This document shows, one piece after another, positions 49,472-59,537 of a stretch of DNA of 64,000 nucleotides (position 1 is the stretch's first letter; the number at the start of each line of letters is the position of its first letter). The stretch spans positions 496,001 to 560,000 of the forward strand of contig NZ_CP098242.1 in the NCBI RefSeq assembly GCF_027118995.1, in the 5' to 3' direction. This DNA comes from Oxalobacter vibrioformis (GTDB taxonomy: Bacteria; Pseudomonadota; Gammaproteobacteria; Burkholderiales; Burkholderiaceae_D). Under the pieces are notes generated by a model. It ran no database searches, was not told the DNA's origin, and saw nothing but the letters and a program-made list of their open reading frames with translations. The translations under genes and the position numbers were made by a program.

Positions 49472-50761
49472 TTACGTCTCCAGACTTCTTCTCCTTTGGA
49501 TGAGAAGAGCCATTAAAATTGATAGGATAAAAACATAAAAGTTCACGATCTGCTTTGGCAGAAATACACCTTCAGTCAAACCAAAAACAAAGAGCGCTAT
49601 ACTGACTGCTGCTCCCATACAAGCAACAGTTCTGAGTTCCGCATCATCAGAATAAACCGCCCGGAAAAAATAGCAAAATGGAACCAAGCTAAACAGGATA
49701 ACAGACAAGGCGGCAAGGATACCGCCAGTTCCAAGTTGGTACATGAATTCATTATGCAGATGCCAGGAACCAGCATCAGCCGCCTTTTCAGAAATTATAT
49801 TTTCTGACGCCAGACCCTGCATTTTTTCCCTGAATTTACCCCGGCCAACGCCGAATAAGGGACTTTTTTTGAACAAAGCAATTCCTGCCTTGTAATGCTG
49901 AAAACGAATACCAACAGAAGTATCCTTGTTTTTTCCTCCTTCATACTGGCTGATATCATCTATTGCTGTTGTAAAACGGCTCTGGATATTGCTGCTGAAA
50001 AAAAACAGGCTGGAAAAAAACAGCGCGATTATGCCGCATAAAATCAGCAGGTTTTTTCTTTTTATTTTAAAGAGTCGTGCTCCAATCCAGATAAAAAAAG
50101 GAAACGCCAGCCATCCTCCCCGTGTCAATGACACAATGGATACTGCCAGAGCAGCAACAAATGCAATCACCTTCAAGACAGAAATGACTCTGTTATCCAT
50201 CCTTTTCCAGCCAAGAGATAAAAACGCCAGAAATCCCAACAGCAACGTCATGTTGGCATAATTAATCAGACGAAGCTGAATAAAGTGCTCAGTATTTGGC
50301 CTAACTCCACCCTTCTGATAAACCATATAAAAGAAAAGAAGCGAACAGGCGAGTGTGCCAACGACCAATCCCCATCGTAACCGCGACAAAACTTTGTAGG
50401 GGATACTCAACAATCCATATATCAAAACAGGAATAAGCAGGAAGCGCAGTGAAAAATCGAAAAAAGCGAGACGAAAACCACTGACAAATAATTGATTCAG
50501 GATTTCGGCAACGAATGGGCAGGCCATTGTGAGAAAAAGCGGCCAGTAATCCGAGAAAAAAGATCTGAATGATTGCTGCCGAGAATTTTTATAGATGAAG
50601 AACGCTGACAGACACAGGACGAGAAACAGATAAAAAAAGGCATCATTCGCTCTTTTTGAAATAAATACCACAACAGGAAACAGGATAACAGTTATGCCAA
50701 ATAACCATCGGTAAAATACAACACTTTTTTCTTGCCGTGAAAAATTATCCATTATTCGCAC
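49472..50761 (-). CDS. waaL: O-antigen ligase family protein
   Basis: 429 residues with about eleven hydrophobic segments and the Wzy_C domain. VSLTRGGWLAFPFF contains the conserved Arg, and the periplasmic loop carries LFGVGRGKFREKM and WHLHNEFMYQLGTGG with the His needed in WaaL. It joins undecaprenyl-linked glycan to lipid A-core at the outer face of the inner membrane. WaaL and Wzy polymerases share this fold; WaaL is favoured by adjacency to msbA. Confidence 0.82.
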   Translation of the reverse strand: MRIMDNFSRQEKSVVFYRWLFGITVILFPVVVFISKRANDAFFYLFLVLCLSAFFIYKNSRQQSFRSFFSDYWPLFLTMACPFVAEILNQLFVSGFRLAFFDFSLRFLLIPVLIYGLLSIPYKVLSRLRWGLVVGTLACSLLFFYMVYQKGGVRPNTEHFIQLRLINYANMTLLLGFLAFLSLGWKRMDNRVISVLKVIAFVAALAVSIVSLTRGGWLAFPFFIWIGARLFKIKRKNLLILCGIIALFFSSLFFFSSNIQSRFTTAIDDISQYEGGKNKDTSVGIRFQHYKAGIALFKKSPLFGVGRGKFREKMQGLASENIISEKAADAGSWHLHNEFMYQLGTGGILAALSVILFSLVPFCYFFRAVYSDDAELRTVACMGAAVSIALFVFGLTEGVFLPKQIVNFYVFILSILMALLIQRRRSLET

Positions 50762-50777
50762 AGTATCCTAATGCTGC

Positions 50778-53700
50778 TCAAGAAACGACATGGCGCTTTT
50801 CTGATATCGCTTTATTTGAGAGCTCTCCAAGCATTTGCATACTTTCATCTGTCGGTATCAACTGCCAGTCTTCGCCAAGAGCGATTTTACAGATATTTAC
50901 TCCGGATCGATAGCTCGCAATGACAGGCAATCCTTTCGGGAAACAATGAGGACTCAGTGCTTCTCTCAACTCATCAAGATCGTACTTTTCTGGCAACTCA
51001 AAATACAGATATTCATGAAAATGCATCCGAGCTCCCGCAATATCCAGCGCCTCATCCGCATTGATGCGCAACCCGCCTGAAAACCTGTCTTCCGACACCT
51101 TGCCAAAAACCAGCAGGAACTCATCCTCGACAAACACCGATCTTTTCTGCTCCAGCAATTCCGAAAAGACCGTCACTTCCACCGTGCCGCTGCCATCATC
51201 CAGTGTCACCACCAGCATACGGCCACGCTGTGACATCTGGTTGCGAATGGAGGAAATAATACCGGCCACCCATTTCGGTTCACGGGATGATGCCAAAGAA
51301 GCGATTCGGGTGTGCCCGAACTGCTTTGCTTCCTCTGCATAAGCGTGAAAAAGATGCCCGGACATACAAAAACCAAGCGCATCCTTTTCTTCCTGCAGTT
51401 TCTGCTTTTCTGTCCAGTGCGGCACTTTAACATATTCCACCGCCTGCATGACGGCTTCTTCACCACCAAACAGACTCCCCTGATTGGCAGATGCATCGGC
51501 CTGCTCTGCAGCCTCAATTGCCAATGGAACAGATGCCAGCAAGATAGCCCTGTTTTCACCGAAGCCATCAAATGCCCCTGCACGGATAAGTGAATCAATC
51601 GTCCTCCGATTCACCTGGCGCCGATCAATGCGCGAACAGAAGTCAAACAGATCCGTGAAAGGCCCTTCTTTTCTGGCATTGACAATGGCTTCGATAGCCG
51701 CTTCACCTGACCCGCGCACAGCTCCCAATCCATAACGGATTTCTTTTACAGGCTGGTCACTTACGCTGGGGGGCTCACCAACCGGCTTGAAACGGTATTC
51801 GGATAAATTGATATCAGGTGGCAGCAACGTCAGCCCGCATACATCCAGCGCATCTTCGAACAGGATACGGACTTTCTCCGTATCATCCATAGCCAACGAC
51901 ATGTTGGCAGCCATGAAAGCTGCCGGGTGATGGGTTTTCAGCCAGGCTGTCTGGTAGGCCAGCAAGGCGTAAGCTGCCGCATGGGATTTATTGAAACCAT
52001 AACCGGCAAATTTTTCCATGAGATCAAAAATCTCATCGGCCTTTTCTTCAGAAAGATCATTTTTCGCCGCACCCTCGCGGAAAATCTGCCGGTGTGCCGC
52101 CATTTCATCCGCATCTTTTTTACCCATGGCACGACGCAACAGATCGGCGCCACCGAGCGAATAATCGCCGATAATCTGTGCCATCTGCATGACCTGTTCC
52201 TGGTAAACCATGATGCCGTAAGTCTCAGACAGAATACCTTCTGTTCTCGGATCCGGATACTCAAAGCGCTCACCATGCTTACGCCGGCAAAAATCCGGTA
52301 TGAGGTCCATCGGTCCCGGACGATACAAGGCAACAAGCGCAATAATGTCTTCAAAACGGTCCGGCCTGGCATCCTTCAGCATGCCCTGCATGCCCCGGCT
52401 TTCCAGCTGGAACACGGCAACCGTCTTTGCATTTGTCAGCAGATCGTATGTGGGTTTGTCATTAAGCGGAATCGATTCCAGCGTAAAATCCGCCATGGCA
52501 GGATCCAGTTCACGAATATACCGTGCAGCCAGATCAAGGATAGTCAGCGTGGCCAGCCCAAGAAAGTCAAACTTGACGAGGCCAATCTCTTCCACATCCT
52601 TTTTATCAAAATGGGAAACGACGCCCCCGTCATTTCCCTGTGTATACAGGGGACAGAAATCTGTCAATTTGCCAGGTGCAATCAGCACACCACCCGCATG
52701 CATACCCACATTACGTGTTATGCCTTCAACCTGTTCTGCCAGGGCAAGCAGCTGCTTTACCTCTTCTTCATTGGCTTCACGCTCTGCCAGTAAAGGCTCC
52801 TCTTTTTTGGCTTCCGATATAGTGACAAGCTTGCCAGGCTTGAAGGGGATCAGCTTGGAAATCCCATCGCAAAAGTTATAACCAAGATCAAGCACCCTGC
52901 CGACATCGCGCACAGCAGCCTTTGCCGCCATCGTACCGAATGTCGCAATCTGTGAAACGGCATCCTTCCCATAGCGCTCTTTCACATACTGAATGACACG
53001 ATCCCTGCCCTCCTGGCAAAAATCAATATCAAAGTCAGGCATGGAAACCCGCTCCGGATTCAAAAAGCGTTCAAAGAGCAGATTGTAGGCAAGCGGATCC
53101 AGATCGGTAATGGAAAGGGAATAGGCAACCAGTGAACCCGCTCCGGAACCCCGCCCCGGTCCCACAGGAACGCCATTTTGTTTCGCCCACTGGATGAAGT
53201 CAGCCACAATAAGAAAGTAGCCGGCAAACCCCATATTGTTGATCGTGTCGGTTTCAAAATTCAGCCGCTCTTCGTATCGGGGACGCGCCGCCTCCCGCTC
53301 TGTTTCAGAAGGATAAAGCTGGACAAGCCGATGCTCGAGTCCGCGCCTTGCTTCATGGACCAGAAATTCATCCAGTGTCATACCTGCCGGCGTCGGAAAA
53401 TCCGGCAAACGCGGCTTTCCCAGCTCCAGTTGAAGATTGCAACGCTTGGCGATCTCAACAGAATTCTGTAATGCCCCGGGAAGGTCCTCAAACAATTTGA
53501 CCATTTCCGCCTGCGAAAGGAAACACTGCTGCTCATTAAACAGGCGTGTTCGCCGCTTGTTCGAAAGAATCTCTCCGCCGGAAATACAGATTCGCGCCTC
53601 ATGTGCCGTGAATTCTTCAGGAGAAAGAAATTGAACCGGGTGAGTTGCAACCACAGGCAATTGCAATTTGGTTGCGAGTGCCACTGACTGTCTCAACAGC

Positions 53701-54254
53701 TGTTCGGCTCCCTGCTGTCCTGTCCGCTGTACCTCGATATAAAAACTGTCCGGAAAAATGGTTGTCCAGCGTAACGCATGCTTATCCGCAATATCAGGGT
53801 TGCCTTTTCCAAAGGCCATGCCGATATCACCATCACGAAAACCGGACAAGGCGATCAGTCCGTTTCCTGCGCTGCTTTGCGTCAACGCTTCCAGCCATTC
53901 AATCCGGATTTCAGCTTTTCCTCTATGCTGGTTTTCCAGCCATGCCCGCGAAAGCAACTCGCACAGTTGGAGATAGCCATGCTGGTTCTTTACCAGCAGC
54001 AAAAGACGGGAGGGCTTGTCTCTTTCCTGCTCATTGGTAATCCATACATCACAGCCCGCAATCGGTTTTACCCCTTCCTTTCTGGCGGATTGATAAAATT
54101 TGATCAGGCCAAAAAGGTTGGACAAGTCCGTCAATGCCAATGCGGGCTGTGCATCCTTTGCTGCCGTTTTGACAGCATCGTCAATACGTACAAGCCCGTC
54201 GACAATGGAATATTCTGAATGAAGGCGAAGATGAATAAATTGCGGTGACATCAT
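50778..54254 (-). CDS. dnaE: DNA polymerase III subunit alpha
   Basis: 1158 residues, full DnaE. PHP domain at the start (HLRLHSEYSIVDGLVRIDD), palm with the catalytic acidic motif PDFDIDFCQEGRDRVIQY and GRGSGAGSLVAYSL, fingers, a helix-hairpin-helix (NVNRRT-like VNRRTIDSLIRAGAFD), an OB-fold (AGIISSIRNQMSQRGRMLVVTLDD) and the tau-binding C-terminus. It is the replicative polymerase. The waaL gene begins 16 bp after its stop on the same strand. Confidence 0.97.
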   Translation of the reverse strand: MMSPQFIHLRLHSEYSIVDGLVRIDDAVKTAAKDAQPALALTDLSNLFGLIKFYQSARKEGVKPIAGCDVWITNEQERDKPSRLLLLVKNQHGYLQLCELLSRAWLENQHRGKAEIRIEWLEALTQSSAGNGLIALSGFRDGDIGMAFGKGNPDIADKHALRWTTIFPDSFYIEVQRTGQQGAEQLLRQSVALATKLQLPVVATHPVQFLSPEEFTAHEARICISGGEILSNKRRTRLFNEQQCFLSQAEMVKLFEDLPGALQNSVEIAKRCNLQLELGKPRLPDFPTPAGMTLDEFLVHEARRGLEHRLVQLYPSETEREAARPRYEERLNFETDTINNMGFAGYFLIVADFIQWAKQNGVPVGPGRGSGAGSLVAYSLSITDLDPLAYNLLFERFLNPERVSMPDFDIDFCQEGRDRVIQYVKERYGKDAVSQIATFGTMAAKAAVRDVGRVLDLGYNFCDGISKLIPFKPGKLVTISEAKKEEPLLAEREANEEEVKQLLALAEQVEGITRNVGMHAGGVLIAPGKLTDFCPLYTQGNDGGVVSHFDKKDVEEIGLVKFDFLGLATLTILDLAARYIRELDPAMADFTLESIPLNDKPTYDLLTNAKTVAVFQLESRGMQGMLKDARPDRFEDIIALVALYRPGPMDLIPDFCRRKHGERFEYPDPRTEGILSETYGIMVYQEQVMQMAQIIGDYSLGGADLLRRAMGKKDADEMAAHRQIFREGAAKNDLSEEKADEIFDLMEKFAGYGFNKSHAAAYALLAYQTAWLKTHHPAAFMAANMSLAMDDTEKVRILFEDALDVCGLTLLPPDINLSEYRFKPVGEPPSVSDQPVKEIRYGLGAVRGSGEAAIEAIVNARKEGPFTDLFDFCSRIDRRQVNRRTIDSLIRAGAFDGFGENRAILLASVPLAIEAAEQADASANQGSLFGGEEAVMQAVEYVKVPHWTEKQKLQEEKDALGFCMSGHLFHAYAEEAKQFGHTRIASLASSREPKWVAGIISSIRNQMSQRGRMLVVTLDDGSGTVEVTVFSELLEQKRSVFVEDEFLLVFGKVSEDRFSGGLRINADEALDIAGARMHFHEYLYFELPEKYDLDELREALSPHCFPKGLPVIASYRSGVNICKIALGEDWQLIPTDESMQMLGELSNKAISEKRHVVS

Positions 54255-54399
54255 CCCGCTATTTTACCTTGTCTCTCATCTGAAAAACCCGTAGAGAAGA
54301 AACGTTTTTTACAACTTCCCCGCTCCCTCCGCATTCTGCTGGCAGAACGCGCATCCTTACCGTAAAATAAGGAAGACCTCTACCAATCCGGAGAAAGAT

Positions 54400-55305
54400 A
54401 TGAAACAGCATCCATCAACACGAAACCTGTCGGTTCACCGTTTTGTTGCCGGATGGCTGGTTCTGCTTGCCTGTTTGCTGTTCATCCCGAAAGCCGCGCT
54501 TTCACAAGAGCCGGTTAATTATAAATTCACGCTGACCAATAAAAGCGACACCAGAGTAACCAAGGTTGTTCTGGCCCCTTATGGATTGATCCAGATCCAT
54601 ACCGGCACCAGTCTTGCTCCGGGAGAGAAAATTACTATCTCCCGACCTGAATGCAAAAAAATGCGAATGGAAATTGAACACAGCAAAGGAAGCTTCTCTT
54701 TTCCCTTCACGGATTTTTCCCATGAAAAGAATACCTCCCTTGCCCTGATGGTCAGGAAAGATTCTGTACCGGTTTTGAGATTTGAAGAACGCAAGAGAGG
54801 GGATATTACCGGAGACAACTCCAGTTGGCGGTTTACCCAGATACTGGGATCTGTCCCTTTTGGTGTCGGAACAACAACAATGGCTGAAGCCATCGCCCTG
54901 GGAGCAAAGGCAGACAAGAAGAAAAATGAGCTGGAAACAACACTCATGTGGGGAAACCGTTCCTGGAGCCTTGCCCTGGAATTCACAGGAGATGCACCTG
55001 AAAGCAGGCTCAGGCATATGGAAATGGTGGCAAAAGGCACGCATGGAAAAACACCTTCCGCCGTCCATGAGTCGCTGATGTCACATGGCTATGTTTATTA
55101 CAGTATGCAACTGAAAAAAACATCCGGAGAACTCTATGTCAGCGTACCGCTTGCCAGAGCGCTCGAAAGAGCAAACATGAACGGCCGCAGCCAGGCAGCT
55201 GTTTTAGCAGCCTATCAGAATGAAGTTGTTGTGCAGTCTTTTCCCGGAAAAGGATTTTGGGTCGTATCCATGACACTGGCACCCAACCTGGTAAACCGTC
55301 AGTAG
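54400..55305 (+). CDS. Hypothetical exported protein
   Basis: 301 residues with a Sec signal peptide (hydrophobic stretch VAGWLVLLACLLFIPKAAL, cleavage near ALSQ). The mature part is mostly beta/alpha mixed and basic, with no motif I recognise. A GGAGAAAG ribosome site precedes the ATG. It is divergent from dnaE and is closed by a hairpin. Confidence 0.65.
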   Translation: MKQHPSTRNLSVHRFVAGWLVLLACLLFIPKAALSQEPVNYKFTLTNKSDTRVTKVVLAPYGLIQIHTGTSLAPGEKITISRPECKKMRMEIEHSKGSFSFPFTDFSHEKNTSLALMVRKDSVPVLRFEERKRGDITGDNSSWRFTQILGSVPFGVGTTTMAEAIALGAKADKKKNELETTLMWGNRSWSLALEFTGDAPESRLRHMEMVAKGTHGKTPSAVHESLMSHGYVYYSMQLKKTSGELYVSVPLARALERANMNGRSQAAVLAAYQNEVVVQSFPGKGFWVVSMTLAPNLVNRQ

Positions 55306-55318
55306 GTGTCGTGTGCAT

Positions 55319-55346
55319 CTGTTCCTGACATAAACATCAGGAACAG
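55319..55346. terminator. Hairpin between convergent genes
   Basis: CTGTTCCTGA and TCAGGAACAG form a perfect 10-bp stem with an 8-nt loop, 13 bp from both gene ends. Confidence 0.65.
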
Positions 55347-55359
55347 AACGGGTTAAGGC

Positions 55360-56799
55360 TTATTTCTTTGGCAACCCGCCTAAAAGCGCGGCTACTTTCT
55401 TTTTAGGCGACTTCTCTACACTCTTGCTGTCTTCTTTTACTTCTGCACTCGACGATGAAGAAGGCTCATAGGGCTTGTCAAACCAGGGATCATGCTTGCC
55501 CTTGCGTTCAAGCACCACGGATTTGTAAGGGCTGCGATCGGAACGCTTTCCGGATGAAGTCATACCGTGACCACCTTCCCGCTGGCGTTGCACTGACCGT
55601 TCTGAAAAAGACTTTTTCCCGTCAAAACCGGTCAGGGACGTACGAGGCAATTTACGCTTGATCAGCTTTTCGATATCGGCAAGACTACGCTCATCCTTGG
55701 CAGAATAAAGCGAAATGGCATCTCCTGAGGCACCTGCCCGGCCGGTTCGGCCAATACGGTGAACATAATCCTCTGCCGTAAAGGGCAAATCGTAGTTGAT
55801 TACACACGGCAACTCGGCAATATCGAGTCCTCTGGCGGCCACGTCAGTTGCAACTAGCGCATCGATTTCTCCTTGTTTGAAGGCTTCAAGCGCAGCCATC
55901 CTTTCAGGCTGTGTCTTATCGCCATGAATTGCGGTTGAGCGAATGCCCTTTTTTTCCAGCAGACGGGTCAGACGGGAGGCGCCAATCCGTGTGTTGGTAA
56001 AAACCAGGACCTGTTTCAGATTCTGGCTCTGGATGATATGTGCTACTGCACCGCTCTTGTCAGCCTCATCCACCTGATAAACGGCTTGTGAGACGTTATC
56101 TGCTGTCGCGTTGCTTCTGGCGACTTCAATCGTAACCGGGTTATTCAGGATAGTCGCTGCCAGTTTTTTGATTTCAGGGGAAAACGTTGCGGAAAACATC
56201 AGGTTTTGCCGTTTTTGAGGCAACAGATTGATAATGCGTTGCAAATCCGGCAAAAAACCCATATCCAGCATCCGGTCTGCCTCATCCATGATCAGGATGC
56301 TGGTCTGTGATAGATTGACCGATTTTTGCTGCACATGATCCAGAAGGCGTCCAGGGGTAGCGATCAGAATCTCCACACCGGCCCGAAGCGCCGTTGTTTG
56401 TGCCGCCATATCAACACCGCCAAATACAACAGCAGAACGCAGGCCGGTATAGTGCGCATAATTACGCACATTATCGGCAACCTGGTCTGCAAGTTCCCTG
56501 GTCGGGGTCAGGATAAGCGCCCGAACCGGGTGACGGGCAGGAGACATGCTGGTATTGGCAGTGGGCAAAAGTACCTGAATAACCGGCAGGGAAAAACCGG
56601 CTGTTTTACCGGTACCCGTCTGGGCAGCCCCCATCACATCGCGCCCCTGCAAGACAACAGGAATCGCCTGTTGCTGGATGGGAGTGGGTGAGGTATATCC
56701 CTGATCGTTCAATGCCCGCAGAATTTTTTCCGCCAGGCCAAAATCCTCAAAGCGCAAAACGGGTACAGCCTTGTCGGCCATCTTTTGATTATCTGACAT
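55360..56799 (-). CDS. rhlE: DEAD-box RNA helicase, RhlE type
   Basis: 479 residues. Q motif with FEDFGLAEKILRALNDQGYTSPTPIQ, Walker A AQTGTGKTAGF, TPGRLLDHV, DEADRMLDMGF, SAT, and the C-terminal helicase motifs including HRIGRTGRAG. A basic, low-complexity tail of about 90 residues ends KKKVAALLGGLPKK. RhlE-type helicases act in ribosome assembly and RNA decay. A longer tail than the core suggests RNA tethering. Confidence 0.93.
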   Translation of the reverse strand: MSDNQKMADKAVPVLRFEDFGLAEKILRALNDQGYTSPTPIQQQAIPVVLQGRDVMGAAQTGTGKTAGFSLPVIQVLLPTANTSMSPARHPVRALILTPTRELADQVADNVRNYAHYTGLRSAVVFGGVDMAAQTTALRAGVEILIATPGRLLDHVQQKSVNLSQTSILIMDEADRMLDMGFLPDLQRIINLLPQKRQNLMFSATFSPEIKKLAATILNNPVTIEVARSNATADNVSQAVYQVDEADKSGAVAHIIQSQNLKQVLVFTNTRIGASRLTRLLEKKGIRSTAIHGDKTQPERMAALEAFKQGEIDALVATDVAARGLDIAELPCVINYDLPFTAEDYVHRIGRTGRAGASGDAISLYSAKDERSLADIEKLIKRKLPRTSLTGFDGKKSFSERSVQRQREGGHGMTSSGKRSDRSPYKSVVLERKGKHDPWFDKPYEPSSSSSAEVKEDSKSVEKSPKKKVAALLGGLPKK

Positions 56800-56820
56800 A
56801 ATTCAATCAATATTACAGCG

Positions 56821-56997
56821 TTATACAGCAGTTTGAGAGGTGATGCCTACGCCCCCCGAAGATAATATCCGGGTCCAAATCAAGTTATTTTCCAAAATAA
56901 GCGTACATTGTACGACACTTGGGTTAACAGCGTTGAATCCGTTCCTGTCCAGACCAATAAAACCATGCACCGGATCAGATGACAGCGGCTCTGACAT
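56821..56997 (-). CDS. Possible 58-aa unknown protein
   Basis: It starts MSEPLSSDPVHGFIG one base after the stop of the next upstream small gene, which could allow coupling. No family is recognised and codon evidence is weak; it may be spurious. Confidence 0.25.
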   Translation of the reverse strand: MSEPLSSDPVHGFIGLDRNGFNAVNPSVVQCTLILENNLIWTRILSSGGVGITSQTAV

Positions 56998-56998
56998 A

Positions 56999-57244
56999 TC
57001 AATTTTCTTTTTGCGCCTGTATTCTTTTGGCGCGCTCCCGGATATCATCAATAAAAATCAGCTCGGACCAGGTCTGCATGCTTGGCCTGTCAATATACAT
57101 TTCCATTCGCTCTATATCGCTGTTCACAACTGCCAGTTGTTTTTCATCATCCGCTTTTTCCGAAACGTCCATTTTTTCAGTTGACTGAAGCTTTTTTTCC
57201 AGTCGGCTCTTTTCGTCATACAAAATCGCCATCATCAATTTCAT
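56999..57244 (-). CDS. Small coiled-coil protein, unknown
   Basis: 81 residues, highly charged (Glu/Lys) and helical, likely coiled coil over LYDEKSRLEKKLQ to DIERMEMYID. A GAGGG site precedes the ATG at 57244. No family is recognised. It is divergent from the lipoprotein gene at 57443. Confidence 0.5.
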   Translation of the reverse strand: MKLMMAILYDEKSRLEKKLQSTEKMDVSEKADDEKQLAVVNSDIERMEMYIDRPSMQTWSELIFIDDIRERAKRIQAQKEN

Positions 57245-57442
57245 AACACCCTCTGTTCATCCGGTACCGGCATCATGCGATTATAAAAACCATACCACAA
57301 CACCCCCTGCCAAAAACAGCATTGCACACAAGAAACATCTTTCCGAATTAATACGATAATAAAAACAGATGGGGCACAGTCTTTGCCACATGGCAAAATC
57401 CTGAATCCCTGATATAAAAAATCCCCTGTATGGAAAGCCGTT

Positions 57443-58021
57443 ATGAAAGTCCGTTATTTTCCCCTTGTTTTCTGCAGTCTCTTGCTTATCGGAGGCTGTT
57501 CGGACAATCATTCTCCAGAAAAGAAACCTGATGAGAGAAATACCGAATCTGCATCCAAAATGAGCACTGACTCAAGCCGGTTTCGAGTTGAACCGGGACA
57601 GTTTGCAGAACGCTTTAACCGATGCATGGAAAAACTCAGCCAGCGTTTCCGGATTGAAGACGTCCCGAAAGTAAAAGTTGGCCCCAACCAGGATACCTTT
57701 CAAAGCAATTCCACCCACCAGATCACCATCATCGGCACAATCGATAAAAAAAGCGGGTATGTTGTCAATGCCATGCTGGTGGCGAGGGGAAATGATGAGC
57801 AGGGTATGGAAAATATTATTGTGCATGCAACCGGCATGGCGGCCGGCTATGAGCCTGAAATCATACCGGTACAGGCAAAAAAGGACATAAGCCGTCTGGT
57901 TGCGGCATACAACCCTCACAAGGATGAGCCCATCTCAATGGTATACAAGGGATTGAAGCTGACTTATGGCATGCAGGCAGATATGGGATTAAGCCATTTT
58001 TCTGTCAGGCCAGCGGAGTAA
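57443..58021 (+). CDS. Hypothetical lipoprotein
   Basis: 192 residues with a lipoprotein signal (lipobox LIGGC, Cys near residue 19), then a charged linker and a compact domain with RFNRCMEKLSQRF and GYVVNAMLVARGNDEQGMENI. I do not recognise the family. It is the last gene with normal core composition before the accessory region. Confidence 0.6.
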   Translation: MKVRYFPLVFCSLLLIGGCSDNHSPEKKPDERNTESASKMSTDSSRFRVEPGQFAERFNRCMEKLSQRFRIEDVPKVKVGPNQDTFQSNSTHQITIIGTIDKKSGYVVNAMLVARGNDEQGMENIIVHATGMAAGYEPEIIPVQAKKDISRLVAAYNPHKDEPISMVYKGLKLTYGMQADMGLSHFSVRPAE

Positions 58022-58238
58022 CAAACCCTGAAATAAGGAAGGGTGGAAGTCTAACAATTAATTGAACTCATTAAAAATAGAGCATTTATACATTTTCGAT
58101 TATATAAATACCCCCAAACATACCCCTATTTGTGTTTTCGTCTCTATCATTTACACAAAATAACGATAATAATCCGCATGTTTGCTACGCCTCTGCCCGG
58201 CAGTCAGGAAAATAAGACGCAGGGATGACCTCCCTAGT

Positions 58239-59261
58239 TGTAAAGTCCCAATAGGTTGTTCACCTTTCGAATCCCCGTTAAGCTGGAGTTACGACACTCA
58301 GCAAACAGGAAAGGAAGAAAGGTGAACATCCATAAGAATGCCAAACTTACGCCCAAAGGTCGAGAAGAAATGGTCAAACGGATGCAGACCCAACCGGCAT
58401 CCATTGTGGCAGCCGGATTTGGCGTCAGCGTCAGAACTGCCAGGAAATGGGCAAGACGCTACAGACTTGGTGGTCTATCCGCCCTGAAAGATGCTTCTTC
58501 CCGTCCTTTACGCTGTCGTAGCAAGCTTCGTTTACAGGAAGTTCAGCAGATTCTCTCCTTGCGTCAAAAGCGTTTGACAGGAGATATGATTTCACACCGC
58601 CTCGGTCTATGCAGAAGCAGTGTATTTCGCGTCCTGAAGCGTCATGGCTTATCACGGCTTCGTGCATTAAATCCCAAAGAGCCGGTTGTCCGTTATCAGT
58701 GGGACAAGCCCGGCCAGATGCTCCACATCGATATCAAGAAGCTGGGCAGGATTGATGGCGTTGGACACCGCATCCTTGGCTGGGCGGCTGCCAAGCCGCG
58801 CCATGCAGGTTGGGAGTATCTGCATGTTTGTGTGGACAATGCCTCGCGCATGGCTTTTACAGCCATCTTGCCCAATGAGAAAAAGGAATCTGCTGTTTTA
58901 TTCTTACGTCAGGCCATCGCTTATTACCAGCGTCCTGGCATCCGGGTAGAGCGGGTTCTGACTGACAATGGTGCCTGCTATCAATCTTTTGCCTGGCGTG
59001 ATGCCTGCGCTGAACTTGGTATCAAGCACAGACGAACCAGACCTTATAGGCCGCAGACCAATGGAAAGGCAGAGCGCTTTATCCGCACTGCCATGAATGA
59101 ATGGGCGTATGCCAGGGTGTATACTCATTCTCATGAGAGAACGGCTGCCCTGGCTTTGTGGATCAACTGGTATAACAGCATCCGATCTCTCTCAGCTCTC
59201 GGAAAAATCTCTCCAGCTAAATGGCTATCCGTAAATGGGAATAACGTATTGGAACTTAACA
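58239..59261 (+). mobile_element. IS481-family insertion sequence, apparently complete
   Basis: About 1,023 bp. The ends TGTAAAGTCCCAATAGG and (reverse complement of the right end) TGTTAAGTTCCAATACG match at 19 of the first 24 positions. Flanks are CCTAGT on the left and GCTAGT on the right, i.e. the NCTAGN target that IS481 elements use. One transposase gene fills the element. Confidence 0.88.
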
Positions 59262-59266
59262 GCTAG
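58322..59266 (+). CDS. IS481-family transposase
   Basis: 314 residues from the GTG at 58322 with an AAGGAAG site; a longer upstream frame crosses the terminal repeat. N-terminal helix-turn-helix (FGVSVRTARKWARRYRLGG) and second HTH (HRLGLCRSSVFRVLKRHG) precede the DDE core with HIDIKKLGRI (first Asp), VERVLTDNGACYQS (second Asp) and RPQTNGKAERFIRT (Glu). The TAG stop (59264-59266) lies outside the element, in the duplicated target CTAG. Confidence 0.92.
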   Translation: MNIHKNAKLTPKGREEMVKRMQTQPASIVAAGFGVSVRTARKWARRYRLGGLSALKDASSRPLRCRSKLRLQEVQQILSLRQKRLTGDMISHRLGLCRSSVFRVLKRHGLSRLRALNPKEPVVRYQWDKPGQMLHIDIKKLGRIDGVGHRILGWAAAKPRHAGWEYLHVCVDNASRMAFTAILPNEKKESAVLFLRQAIAYYQRPGIRVERVLTDNGACYQSFAWRDACAELGIKHRRTRPYRPQTNGKAERFIRTAMNEWAYARVYTHSHERTAALALWINWYNSIRSLSALGKISPAKWLSVNGNNVLELNS

Positions 59267-59277
59267 TTCGTAGACAA

Positions 59278-59410
59278 AGTCGAACCTCACGCGGCCACCT
59301 AATCTGGCCAAAATCTCGGAAACGGAATAACCTCTTTCGGTTATCTGACGAACCGCGTCTTCTTTAAATTCCAGTGTAAATCTTTGTGAACTCAGCCTCC
59401 CTATGCTCAA
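59278..59410 (-). pseudogene. Truncated IS3-family orfA
   Basis: From the ATG at 59410 about 38 codons read SQRFTLEFKEDAVRQITERG and YSVSEILARLG, the start of an IS3-family (IS150/IS51-type) orfA helix-turn-helix. After ARLG the likeness stops and the sequence runs into the IS481 flank. No orfB is present. Confidence 0.75.
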
Positions 59411-59537
59411 ATCATGAGTCCGATTTGTCTATGGTTATAGGGGAAGTCCAAGAACAATTGCCATCGTCAGTAAAAGTTGATGCTCTCTGAGACTTTCTGG
59501 TGCGTCAATGAGTGCAACCTTACTTGACACCCGCAAT

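Noticed and set aside
51927..52793. Plus-strand frame of 288 codons inside dnaE
   Set aside because: It lies in the antisense of dnaE, with no family features.
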